Positions 8,866 to 18,578 of a DNA stretch of 64,000 nt are shown one piece after another. The notes below the pieces were generated by a model that was given only the letters and a program-made list of their open reading frames with translations, had not been told where the DNA came from and made no database searches. The stretch is from Cytophagales bacterium (GTDB lineage Bacteria > Bacteroidota > Bacteroidia > Cytophagales > Cyclobacteriaceae). The position numbers were made by a program, and so were the translations under genes. The DNA lies in assembly GCA_017303795.1 (NCBI GenBank), contig JAFLBR010000010.1:65447-129446 (forward strand). Direction: 5' to 3'. Position 1 is the stretch's first letter. Each line of letters opens with the position of its first letter.

Positions 8866-9777
8866 TTAGTTGTTTACCAGAAAAGCTGCTCCAAAAACTC
8901 CGGCACTATCACCCAGATTGGGTTTTAAAACCGGGGTATCCAACTTATTATTAAAAATATGTCTGCGCAATGAATTTACACCATCCGTATAAATACTATC
9001 AATGTTACCCACACCGCCACCAATTACAACCACATCGGGGTCGAGAATATTTATTACCACACTTAGTGCTACACCAAAAAAATGATTCATACGGTCGATG
9101 GTTTGAGTAGCAAATGGATCGGTGCCGGCTTTATACCCATCGTAAACATCCTTCATGCTTTTTGTTACGCCACTTACACTGGCATAATATTTTTCCAATG
9201 CCGGGCCAGCCAACACTTTTTCAACACAACCACTCTTACCACAATAGCATGGTCCACCGGACTCATCCAGAAAGTTATGGCCCCACTCCCCGCCTATCCC
9301 ATGCAAACCATTAATCACTTTGCCATCCACCACAACGCCTCCGCCTACACCGGTGCCCATAATTACACCAAACACAACTTTGGCGTTTGGAAATTTTTGA
9401 TGAACTGCACCCATATTGGCTTCTGCCAACGCAAAACAATTAGCATCGTTGGCCATAGCCAATTCAATACCCAGAAGTTTTTCCAGATCGGCTTTAATGG
9501 GTTTACCATTTAAGTTAGTTGAATTGCAATTTTTTAATAACCCACTGGCAGGATCAATTGTACCGGGTGTTGCGATGCCTAACTTTTTTGGCTTATATCC
9601 CATTGAAGCCTCCATCTTCTCCACCACTTTTTTGATTTGCCCCAGCACATGATCATATCCTTTATGACCTTCTGTTGGCAGGCGGTCGCGAAAAAGTACT
9701 TGCGGATCAGTTGACGATTTCAATACGGCACCTTCCACTTTTGTGCCGCCCAGATCAATACCCCATAAATTATTCAT
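8866..9777 (-). CDS. ROK-family glucokinase
   Basis: This 303-residue protein opens with the phosphate-binding motif WGIDLGGTKVEGAV. It contains a ROK zinc site within GGPCYCGKSGCVEKVLAGPA, giving the CxCGxxGCxE pattern preceded by the histidine in GEWGHNF. ROK kinases phosphorylate glucose, fructose or N-acetyl sugars. The adjacent maltose phosphorylase and alpha-glucosidase release free glucose, so glucokinase is the best assignment. No helix-turn-helix domain is fused, which excludes a ROK repressor. It starts 19 bases downstream of the GH13 stop and is cytoplasmic. Confidence 0.9.
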   Translation of the reverse strand: MNNLWGIDLGGTKVEGAVLKSSTDPQVLFRDRLPTEGHKGYDHVLGQIKKVVEKMEASMGYKPKKLGIATPGTIDPASGLLKNCNSTNLNGKPIKADLEKLLGIELAMANDANCFALAEANMGAVHQKFPNAKVVFGVIMGTGVGGGVVVDGKVINGLHGIGGEWGHNFLDESGGPCYCGKSGCVEKVLAGPALEKYYASVSGVTKSMKDVYDGYKAGTDPFATQTIDRMNHFFGVALSVVINILDPDVVVIGGGVGNIDSIYTDGVNSLRRHIFNNKLDTPVLKPNLGDSAGVFGAAFLVNN

Positions 9778-9796
9778 CGGTAGATTATGAATTTAC

Positions 9797-11425
9797 TTAC
9801 ACTTTGTACACGGCTGCTTCCCAAGGATTAAGTTGATCTGACTCGGAATAATTTCCGATCAACTTCACCTTTGAAAGGCCCTGCACTTCATGGGGTAAGT
9901 TAGTAACCTCATCAGAAAAATTAAGAACAATCAGCATTTTTTCTTGCTGCCATTGCCGGTAGTAGGCAAACAGGTTTGAGTTACTTTCAAGTTCCTGATA
10001 AGAGCCGTAGGAAAAAACCGGATTAGCCTTGCGAAGGGTTGTTAAAGACCGGAGGTAGTTTAAAATAGAAGATGAATTGTTCTCCTGATCATCAACATTT
10101 AGCCAGGCGTGGTTTTTATTCACCATCATCCACGGATCGCCAGTGGTAAAGCCAGCCTGTGGCCCCTTGTTCCATTGCATGGGCGTGCGGGCATTATCGC
10201 GGCCAGCGTAGTTGGCTGCTTTCAAAAATTGAGCTTCAGTCATTCCTTGTTTGTGGGCGACTTCCCAACCGGTAAGCGTTTCAATGTCTTTTGATTCGGC
10301 CACGGCATTTAGTACCGTATTTGTCATTCCGATTTCATCGCCCATGTAAATAAACGGAGTGCCGCGCATGGTCAAAAGCAAAGTCAATAACAGTTTGGCT
10401 GATTCGTCCCGATATTGTTTATCACTTCCCCATCGCGAAAGCATGCGGGGAAAATCGTGATTCCCCAGAAACACACTACCCCAACCGCGGGTGGCAAAGG
10501 TTTCGTTCCACGTTTTGAATACTTGCTTAAACTCTTGCATCGTCCACGGTTTAGGATCGAACCGGCCACCGGGCCCTTGATCCATAAACATGTGCCCAAA
10601 ATGAAAAATCATATTCAGGCCTTGCTTTTCATCGAGGTAATCGAGTGCATTTTGTGGCGTAATGCCGGGGCCTTCGCCAACAGTAACAATGTTGTAATGA
10701 TTCCAAAGTTTTTCGCGCGACTCGGCAATGAACTCGCGCAAGCGTGGCCCATTGGAATAAAACTTACGAATGGTTTCGTTGAAGTCGGGAGTATCGGTAT
10801 CAGGAAAATCGGTTCGTTTGGAGATGGCTGAGATTACATCCAACCGAAGTCCATCCACACCTTTATCCAACCAGAACTTCATGAGTTGATTGACCTCGTT
10901 TCTTAGCTTAGGGTTTTCCCAGTTAAGGTCGGGTTGCTTACGCGAAAACAAATGCAGGTAGTATTCGTCAGTGGTTTCATCGTACTGCCAGGCACTGCCG
11001 CCAAAAAACGAAGGCCAGTTGTTTGGCGGGTTTGAGTCTTTACCCGGCTTCCAGAAATAATAATCGCGGTAAGGATTGGTTTTTGATTTACGTGATTGCT
11101 GAAACCACTCGTGTTCATCGGACGAATGATTTAAGACCAGATCAAGAATCAATTTGAGATCACGCTTATGCAAACCGGCCAACAATTCATCGAAGTCGGC
11201 CATAGTGCCGAACTCGGGTTGAATAGTGTAGTAGTCGCTGATATCGTAGCCGCCATCATCGTTAGGCGATTTAAAAATAGGGTTCAGCCAAACAGCATCA
11301 ACACCGAGGCTTTTAATGTAATCGAGCTTTTCAATAACTCCGCGTAAATCGCCAATACCATCGCCATTGCTGTCTTTAAAACTGCGGGGGTAGATTTGAT
11401 ATACGATAGATTCTTTCCACCACAT
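9797..11425 (-). CDS. GH13 alpha-glucosidase, probably oligo-1,6-glucosidase
   Basis: A 542-residue GH13 enzyme without signal peptide. Region I appears as LILDLVLNHSS. The nucleophile is D196 in DGLRLDVIS, the acid/base E251 in VTVGEGPG and the stabiliser D324 in LGNHDFPR. The residue after the nucleophile is valine (V197). In characterised members valine at this site goes with alpha-1,6 activity and threonine with alpha-1,4 activity, so isomaltose-type substrates are favoured. The start lies only three bases after the stop of the PIN-domain gene, so it may be translated from a shared message. It is the first metabolic gene of the GH13-ROK-PfkB-pgmB-malP run. Confidence 0.9.
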   Translation of the reverse strand: MWWKESIVYQIYPRSFKDSNGDGIGDLRGVIEKLDYIKSLGVDAVWLNPIFKSPNDDGGYDISDYYTIQPEFGTMADFDELLAGLHKRDLKLILDLVLNHSSDEHEWFQQSRKSKTNPYRDYYFWKPGKDSNPPNNWPSFFGGSAWQYDETTDEYYLHLFSRKQPDLNWENPKLRNEVNQLMKFWLDKGVDGLRLDVISAISKRTDFPDTDTPDFNETIRKFYSNGPRLREFIAESREKLWNHYNIVTVGEGPGITPQNALDYLDEKQGLNMIFHFGHMFMDQGPGGRFDPKPWTMQEFKQVFKTWNETFATRGWGSVFLGNHDFPRMLSRWGSDKQYRDESAKLLLTLLLTMRGTPFIYMGDEIGMTNTVLNAVAESKDIETLTGWEVAHKQGMTEAQFLKAANYAGRDNARTPMQWNKGPQAGFTTGDPWMMVNKNHAWLNVDDQENNSSSILNYLRSLTTLRKANPVFSYGSYQELESNSNLFAYYRQWQQEKMLIVLNFSDEVTNLPHEVQGLSKVKLIGNYSESDQLNPWEAAVYKV

Positions 11426-11427
11426 TT

Positions 11428-11796
11428 TTAGATTAAATTGACTCCAGGAATGTGTTTAAAATCTTTTTTGTTGAGTGTATAAATAGCGCTTTCATAATAA
11501 AGCGCAGTTGCTGCTATCAACATATCACCTATATAAGGATGATGCGCAAGACAATAGCGCTCCATTAAATTAAGGGCTATTTCAGAAATAGAATTGTTAA
11601 TGTGGACTATTGGAAAATTCTGAAGATGTTTTTTTACTAATGTCAACTCGCGTTTGTTCAAAACACCAGAATAAAATTCAGATGCAACTATGGAATTGAT
11701 AAAAAGATTTCCCTCACCTATCTCTTCACACTTCTGTCTAACCTTGAGGTTACCCTTATAAAGTTCAATAATAATATTTGTATCCAGAATTACCAT
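11428..11796 (-). CDS. VapC-like PIN-domain ribonuclease toxin
   Basis: The 122-residue protein has the four acidic residues of a PIN nuclease: D5 in ILDTNIIIELYKG, E40 in SIVASEFYSG, D91 in YIGDMLIAATAL and D112 in NKKDF. PIN toxins cleave RNA and are held inactive by a co-encoded antitoxin. The start at 11796 gives the conserved MVILDTN opening and overlaps the antitoxin stop by seven bases. A longer frame to 11874 would add 26 residues lying within the antitoxin gene. The location inside a sugar operon, three bases before the alpha-glucosidase start, is odd. Confidence 0.85.
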   Translation of the reverse strand: MVILDTNIIIELYKGNLKVRQKCEEIGEGNLFINSIVASEFYSGVLNKRELTLVKKHLQNFPIVHINNSISEIALNLMERYCLAHHPYIGDMLIAATALYYESAIYTLNKKDFKHIPGVNLI

Positions 11797-12020
11797 TGAA
11801 CTTTTCTCCAGGCCGATTTGCGAATCTTTTCGATCGTCATCGTAGATTTTTTTCCACTTCCGAAAGTTTTCCAAAATTGCTTCTTATCTACTTTTCGTTG
11901 ACTGATCGTTTTCAAATCCACCACTTCGAAAGCCAAAACCTCTACCGTTTTGCCTACCAATTCTTTGGGTAACTGAAGTGACATTGATTTTTTTGCTGGC
12001 TTGAGTATTTCTCTGTACAT
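11790..12020 (-). CDS. VapB-like antitoxin
   Basis: This 76-residue basic protein precedes and overlaps the PIN toxin gene by seven bases, the usual antitoxin-toxin order. Its N-terminal part (SMSLQLPKELVGKTVEVLAFEV) resembles the beta-strand pattern of short AbrB-like or related antitoxins. The C-terminal half (FWKTFGSGKKSTMTIEKIRKSAWRK) is lysine- and arginine-rich and could wrap the toxin. Assignment rests mostly on context. It starts 32 bases after the DUF3179 gene on the same strand, with little room for a promoter. Confidence 0.7.
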   Translation of the reverse strand: MYREILKPAKKSMSLQLPKELVGKTVEVLAFEVVDLKTISQRKVDKKQFWKTFGSGKKSTMTIEKIRKSAWRKVQW

Positions 12021-12051
12021 AGTAAATCGGCTTTATTCCAAAGTTATCACT

Positions 12052-13248
12052 TCATTTCATTGTTTCAAGAACGTATTTCTCATTTTTAGGATGAAAAGTC
12101 TGCCACGAATGCCAGAACTCCTGATAGGCTTGCACGTATTTTAATTGCGATCCTTGCAATGCACCTTCTGTGCAGGTGCCTTGCCAGTTCCAGGTAGATT
12201 TTGTCTGAATGTCTTTCAATAAGTTATCCTGCCACTCGAAACGTAACGTATCCCGATTCCATGCATGGAAAGAAACGCTGTCGGTTTCAAGCGTGAGTAA
12301 GATTGGAGTATTTGCCACAACATCGTTAATTACACGAGTTGAAAGTAAGTCGTTCCAATCATAAGCTTTCGATTGCTGGCCAACCTGAATACCCACCACC
12401 CAACTTTTTTCCTGCCACGATAAACTATCGCGGCCCTCCAGACTGCTTTCCATTGTACCTTCATCATAGTTGTCTAACACGGCATAGGCATCTTTAAAAA
12501 TTGAATCCGGTTGAAGTATTAGTGTGTTTGGATGTAGCTTAATCCAGGCCTGTAAACTCATTTGTTCGGCAGGGATTTCTTCCAATGTTGTTCCTTTTAA
12601 AGACCCAACTATTGCCTCACCATTTGCTTGCCGCCACCAGCTTTTGGTGCGACTGTCTTCAAACATGGCATTAAAGTGATCCATACCTACCAACCTGAAA
12701 TTTTCAGGTTCACCATTTACAACTGGTTTAAAGGCACGGCCCGTGCGGCAAACGGTACAATAGGTAATCATGATGGGTTCGCCACCAATAGTATCGCGCA
12801 CCTGATGGTGATAGCCAATAACTTCTATAGGATAAGCTTTTGCCTGATCGTTCACAAAAACACCCAGTACTAATTTTTTCTTATCTAATTTGTTTTGGTC
12901 GTCATTTAAAAAAGTTATGGTTCTTGGTTGCTTGAACATGGCATCGGCACGCATGCGATAGTTTACCTGATAAAATACCATGAGGTACAAAAGCGTAAGC
13001 CCAACAAATAATACTCGTTGGGTGGTTGTACCTTTTATTACCAAACCATAAATCGGGTAAGCCATTAACACTAAGCCAACCAAACGGAAATACTGAATTT
13101 GATTAAACAGAAAATACGCCAGCTCTATCGACTCCTCGCGTTGACTTCCCGGAAACGGCATGATATAATATATGCTGGCTATCTCCGATCCGAACAAAAC
13201 CAGCACACCTAAGATTATCAGTAAATACAATACTATCCTTTTCATCAT
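12052..13248 (-). CDS. DUF3179 domain membrane protein
   Basis: The 398-residue protein begins with about four hydrophobic segments in the first ~105 residues, followed by a soluble DUF3179 domain. The domain is recognised from AYPIEVIGYHHQVRD and the cysteine motif ITYCTVCRTGRAF, typical of this family. Its biochemical role is not established; the CxxC pair could bind metal or act in redox chemistry. The start overlaps the glpD stop by four bases (ATGA type), so it is translationally coupled to the glycerol genes. A link to glycerol oxidation is only inferred from position. Confidence 0.8.
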   Translation of the reverse strand: MMKRIVLYLLIILGVLVLFGSEIASIYYIMPFPGSQREESIELAYFLFNQIQYFRLVGLVLMAYPIYGLVIKGTTTQRVLFVGLTLLYLMVFYQVNYRMRADAMFKQPRTITFLNDDQNKLDKKKLVLGVFVNDQAKAYPIEVIGYHHQVRDTIGGEPIMITYCTVCRTGRAFKPVVNGEPENFRLVGMDHFNAMFEDSRTKSWWRQANGEAIVGSLKGTTLEEIPAEQMSLQAWIKLHPNTLILQPDSIFKDAYAVLDNYDEGTMESSLEGRDSLSWQEKSWVVGIQVGQQSKAYDWNDLLSTRVINDVVANTPILLTLETDSVSFHAWNRDTLRFEWQDNLLKDIQTKSTWNWQGTCTEGALQGSQLKYVQAYQEFWHSWQTFHPKNEKYVLETMK

Positions 13249-14867
13249 TCAAATCTAATTACTTCTTCCAAAGCTTGCTGTACTTGTTTCAGATACTTAC
13301 TTCGAACTTCTGAATCCCAATTAAACCTTTCAGCAAAGTAGTTTACAATAGCATCGGTATATCGCGTAAGCTTGGGGCGATTAAAATACAAAAGTCCGCT
13401 TCTCCGATTTATAAAATCCAGAGGCGTTACCGCCATTTCATGCTTTATAGCAAACCAGGCTTTCGCCAGAAGTAAATCCTGTTCGGGTTCCCCAGTAAGA
13501 TGTTGCTCCAGATGCTCCACAATCAGTAGTGCTTGCTGGCCATACAAATGAACCAGATTGGTAGCTTCGTTACCACGAAGGTTGAGGACACCTAATTTAG
13601 CAGCCAGTTCTGTTTCCAGTTTTCGCACTGCACTATAATCGCTAAAGTTACCACCGGGTAAGGTCATTGAATCCGTTGCACACGGTTTTAATTCCAAGGT
13701 TTCAAACTGTTGCTCAATTACTTTATCCACCACCCGTTCGGCCATTTTGCGGTAGCCGGTAAGTTTTCCACCGGCAATAGAAATCAATCCGGTTGGCGAT
13801 TCAAAAATTTCATCCTTACGGGATAACTGCGAGGCTGACTTTCCTTCTTCATGAATCAATGGTCTTAAGCCTGCCCAACTTGATTCCACATCGGCCAACG
13901 TAAGCAATGCTGTGGGAAACGTTTCATTAACAGCATGAAGAATGTATTCAACATCTGCGCGTGAAGCCAGAACAGTATTAATATCGCTGTTATAATCAGT
14001 ATCGGTTGTGCCGATATAGGTAACACGCCCACGTGGAATTGCAAAAATCATCCGTCCATCGGGCACATCGAAATAAATTGCCTGATGAACCGGCAACCGA
14101 TGAAACGGAACCACAATATGAACACCTTTAGTTAAGTGTAGTTGTTTACCTTGTCGGGATTGATTCAGAATCCGAAGTTTATCTACCCACGGGCCAGTGG
14201 CATTCACCACTGCTTTTGCATCGACAGCAAGCTGATTGCCAGTAAGCTGATCAATCAGCAACGCACCTGAAATAATATTATTCGAATATTTGAAACCTTC
14301 TACCTCGGTATAGTTACAAATGCACGCACCATGCTGTGCAGCCAGTTTAATTATTTCAATGGTGAGGCGCGCATCATCGGTACGATACTCGGCATAAATC
14401 GCTCCGCCCTTTACATCATCTTTCTTGAGCAACGGCTCGTGATTTAACGTTTGCAATCGCGTAAGCATTTTGCGTTGGTCTTCAGGTTTAACTCCGGCCA
14501 GCCAATCGTAAATTTTTAAGCCAATGGAGGTAAGCCAATAGCCAAGGCCGCGCTTCTCATAAAGTGGCAGCAACATTTTTTCGGGAACAACCAGATGTGG
14601 CGCAAGTTTATGGACAATAGCACGCTCGCTACCCACTTCTTTTACCAAGGCAAATTCAAGTTGTTTTAAATAGCGGAGTCCGCCATGAATAAGTTTAGTA
14701 GAGCGACTACTTGTACCCGCTGCAAAATCTTCTTTCTCAACAAGTACGGTTTTTAAGCCACGGGCCGCAGCATCCAAGGCAATTCCGGCTCCGGTTATTC
14801 CACCACCAATCACCAACAAATCAAATTGTGTTGATTGGAGTGTAAGAAGATTAGCCGCGCGATTCAT
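13245..14867 (-). CDS. glpD: glycerol-3-phosphate dehydrogenase (FAD)
   Basis: A 540-residue flavoprotein with the FAD-binding motif DLLVIGGGITGAGIALDAAARG near the N-terminus. The family sequence TSSRSTKLIHGGLRYL follows, and the C-terminal GlpD domain is complete. It oxidises sn-glycerol 3-phosphate to dihydroxyacetone phosphate at the inner membrane, passing electrons to quinone. I chose the start at 14867 because it gives a two-base gap after the glpK stop. The upstream ATG at 14915 would overlap glpK by 46 bases and add a non-conserved leader. It is part of the compact glpF-glpK-glpD unit. Confidence 0.93.
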   Translation of the reverse strand: MNRAANLLTLQSTQFDLLVIGGGITGAGIALDAAARGLKTVLVEKEDFAAGTSSRSTKLIHGGLRYLKQLEFALVKEVGSERAIVHKLAPHLVVPEKMLLPLYEKRGLGYWLTSIGLKIYDWLAGVKPEDQRKMLTRLQTLNHEPLLKKDDVKGGAIYAEYRTDDARLTIEIIKLAAQHGACICNYTEVEGFKYSNNIISGALLIDQLTGNQLAVDAKAVVNATGPWVDKLRILNQSRQGKQLHLTKGVHIVVPFHRLPVHQAIYFDVPDGRMIFAIPRGRVTYIGTTDTDYNSDINTVLASRADVEYILHAVNETFPTALLTLADVESSWAGLRPLIHEEGKSASQLSRKDEIFESPTGLISIAGGKLTGYRKMAERVVDKVIEQQFETLELKPCATDSMTLPGGNFSDYSAVRKLETELAAKLGVLNLRGNEATNLVHLYGQQALLIVEHLEQHLTGEPEQDLLLAKAWFAIKHEMAVTPLDFINRRSGLLYFNRPKLTRYTDAIVNYFAERFNWDSEVRSKYLKQVQQALEEVIRFE

Positions 14868-14869
14868 AG

Positions 14870-16372
<1,503 letters not shown>

Positions 16373-16415
16373 CTAATTTAATGCGTCACTTTTTTTCTAC
16401 TGATTTATAAGTCAC

Positions 16416-17120
16416 TTAAAATATAAGCTGATACAAAATAGCACCGAGAACTCCCCCCACAACTGGTCCTACAACCGGAATCCAGGCATAGCCCCAATCA
16501 GAGGAACCTTTGCCAGCAATAGGCAAAATAGCATGCGCGATGCGTGGCCCTAAATCGCGAGCCGGATTGATCGCAAACCCGGTTGTTCCGCCAAGACTCA
16601 ACCCAATCGACACAATGAGTAAACCAACTACCAAAGGTTTTAGTCCGTGCGTAAATTCATTTACACCAATAAACAAAATTGCAAACACCAGAATGGCAGT
16701 TGCCACGATTTCACTTATCACATTTGAAACCGTATGGCGAATAGCAGGTGCTGTAGAAAAAACTGCCAGTTTGGTTGCAGCATCGGGAGTAGATTTCCAA
16801 TGCGGCATATAAAAAATCCAAACCAACACTGCACCAGTAAATGCACCAGCGAGTTGTGCCAGGCAATAACCGGCCACGAGACTCCAATCAAAATCACCTA
16901 TCGCGGCCAACGCAATAGTAATAGCTGGATTTAAGTGCGCCCCACTGAATTCACCTACCGCATAAATACCAAACGTTACCGCAAGGCCCCACGCCAGACA
17001 GATGGTAAGCCAGCCTGAATTTTCAGCTTTGGTACCTTTTAATACCACAGCGGCTACTACACCTTCGCCTAATAAAATAAGTAAGAAGGTTCCTAAAAAT
17101 TCTCCGAGGTAGGGATTCAT
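16416..17120 (-). CDS. glpF: glycerol uptake facilitator (aquaglyceroporin)
   Basis: The 234-residue membrane protein has six transmembrane segments and the two NPA boxes of the MIP family: GAHLNPAITIA in the first half and FAINPARDLGPR in the second. The aspartate in NPARD is typical of glycerol-permeable members rather than strict water channels. Its position directly before glpK and glpD supports glycerol transport. Upstream, 53 bases separate it from the MFS transporter gene, and this gap is filled with degenerate AATTTGAAAATT repeats. Confidence 0.93.
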   Translation of the reverse strand: MNPYLGEFLGTFLLILLGEGVVAAVVLKGTKAENSGWLTICLAWGLAVTFGIYAVGEFSGAHLNPAITIALAAIGDFDWSLVAGYCLAQLAGAFTGAVLVWIFYMPHWKSTPDAATKLAVFSTAPAIRHTVSNVISEIVATAILVFAILFIGVNEFTHGLKPLVVGLLIVSIGLSLGGTTGFAINPARDLGPRIAHAILPIAGKGSSDWGYAWIPVVGPVVGGVLGAILYQLIF

Positions 17121-17125
17121 AGTTA

Positions 17126-17169
17126 CAATTTGATAATTTGAAAATTCGGCAATTTGAAAATTGAAAACA
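17126..17169. repeat. degenerate AATTTGAAAATT intergenic repeat
   Basis: The gap before glpF holds AATTTGATAATTTGAAAATT followed by AATTTGAAAATTG, overlapping copies of a short A/T-rich oligomer. It resembles the degenerate intergenic oligomers at 7.15 and 46.2 kb in character though not in sequence. No function is visible. Confidence 0.55.
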
Positions 17170-17173
17170 ATAG

Positions 17174-18499
17174 TTAATGGGCACCGGATTGAGAAATCGT
17201 AATTTCACCTTCAGTGTTTTTCGATCTGATCAACAAGGTTGCAAGCGCAGCCAATACCAATAGTACACCTGCAAACAGAACGGCATAGCCAGAGTTATTG
17301 TCCAAATAGTTTTGAAGAATATACCCAAACGTTACGTTCTGCAAAATCATGGGAATTACAATCATCATGTTTACAATGCCCATGTAAACCCCATAGCGTT
17401 CTTTAGGAATTGAATTTACCACTAATAAGTATGGAATGCCCATCATACTGGCCCAGCCAATACCAAAACCAGTAATAGCCGGAAATAGTAAATACTTATT
17501 TTCTATAAAGGGAAAAATTAAAAGGCCAACAGCTGCAAGCAGTAAACAAACAAAGTGCACCATTTTAGGAGATGATTTCTTTACAAACCAAACCAATGCA
17601 AATGCGCTTAAGAAAGTAATGATGTTATACCAACCATTTACTAAGCCTGTCCAGCTAACCGCTTGCTGATACAACTCTTCATTGGCTGGTGTAGTGTTCC
17701 AGATTGAAAGTGCTATACTTTTAGATGCGTTTTGCCAATAACAGAATAATGCATACCACTGAAATAAATAAACCAAAGCAAGTTGCCACATTACTTTAGG
17801 CATATCGGTTATCGCCTTTGCAATTTCAATGAATGGTGAAAGGATATTAATCTTTGTTGATTTAATATGATCCAATTCCTCCGGTGTTGGAGGTATTTCA
17901 GGAGTTGTTCGCATACTCCACCAGATTGAGCCGATTGAACAAACCGCACCAAAGAAAAAGGAAGCATAAACCCAATTGGGCAGTGTTCCTGTTTTACCAA
18001 TAATCAATAAAGGAAAAACAAAAAGTGAAACGTTAGCCAGTGTTTGTCCGAAACCAGTAAAGAAACTCTGCGCCTGAAAACCTAAGGGCCGCTGTTGATC
18101 ATTCAGTTTATCGGCAACAAAGGCACGGTATGGCTCCATGGCTGTATTGTTACCTACATCCAGAATCCAAAGCAACCCAACCGCCATCCACAATACACTG
18201 CTAAAGGGATAGAGAAACAAAGCCACACTACACAACAATGCACCAATAAAAAAGTAAGGCTTCCTTCGGCCAAATCGAGGGCTCCAGGTTTTATCACTCA
18301 TCGCTCCTATTATGGGCTGAACAATCAGGCCCGTAACCGGCCCGGCCAGATTTAACAACGGAATTTCGTGTGGTTGTGCGCCCAGCATGTCGTAGATCGG
18401 GTTAACCGCACTTTGCTGCAATCCGAAGCTATATTGAATGCCAAAGAAACCCAGATTCATGTTGATTATCTGGGCGAAGGTGAGGTTGGGTTTTTGCAT
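17174..18499 (-). CDS. SLC45-like MFS sugar transporter
   Basis: A 441-residue transporter with about twelve transmembrane segments. The N-terminal sequence NLGFFGIQYSFGLQQSAVNP, then GPVTGLIVQPIIGAMSDKTW followed by FGRRKPYF, matches the SLC45/sucrose-maltose proton symporter group. It resembles the second transporter at 38806-40143 over the same motifs, so the two are paralogues. It lies between the haloperoxidase gene and glpF on the same strand, 53 bases before glpF. A disaccharide or glycosylated polyol is the likely cargo across the inner membrane, by inference from family and context. Confidence 0.87.
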   Translation of the reverse strand: MQKPNLTFAQIINMNLGFFGIQYSFGLQQSAVNPIYDMLGAQPHEIPLLNLAGPVTGLIVQPIIGAMSDKTWSPRFGRRKPYFFIGALLCSVALFLYPFSSVLWMAVGLLWILDVGNNTAMEPYRAFVADKLNDQQRPLGFQAQSFFTGFGQTLANVSLFVFPLLIIGKTGTLPNWVYASFFFGAVCSIGSIWWSMRTTPEIPPTPEELDHIKSTKINILSPFIEIAKAITDMPKVMWQLALVYLFQWYALFCYWQNASKSIALSIWNTTPANEELYQQAVSWTGLVNGWYNIITFLSAFALVWFVKKSSPKMVHFVCLLLAAVGLLIFPFIENKYLLFPAITGFGIGWASMMGIPYLLVVNSIPKERYGVYMGIVNMMIVIPMILQNVTFGYILQNYLDNNSGYAVLFAGVLLVLAALATLLIRSKNTEGEITISQSGAH

Positions 18500-18578
18500 G
18501 GCTGGTAGAATCTTATGAAAAGATAAGAATCTGCTCGCGTTACCGAAACAATCCCACTTCGAAAATTTTGCTTTAATG

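Noticed and set aside
11797-11874. The longer 148-residue reading of the PIN toxin.
   Set aside because: The extra 26 residues lie inside the antitoxin gene and are unlike PIN N-termini; MVILDTN at 11796 is the conserved beginning.
18507-18532. A short hairpin (AGAATCTTAT / ATAAGAATCT) just before the MFS start.
   Set aside because: It has a mismatch, lies in A/T-rich DNA and has no T run, so it is likely chance.
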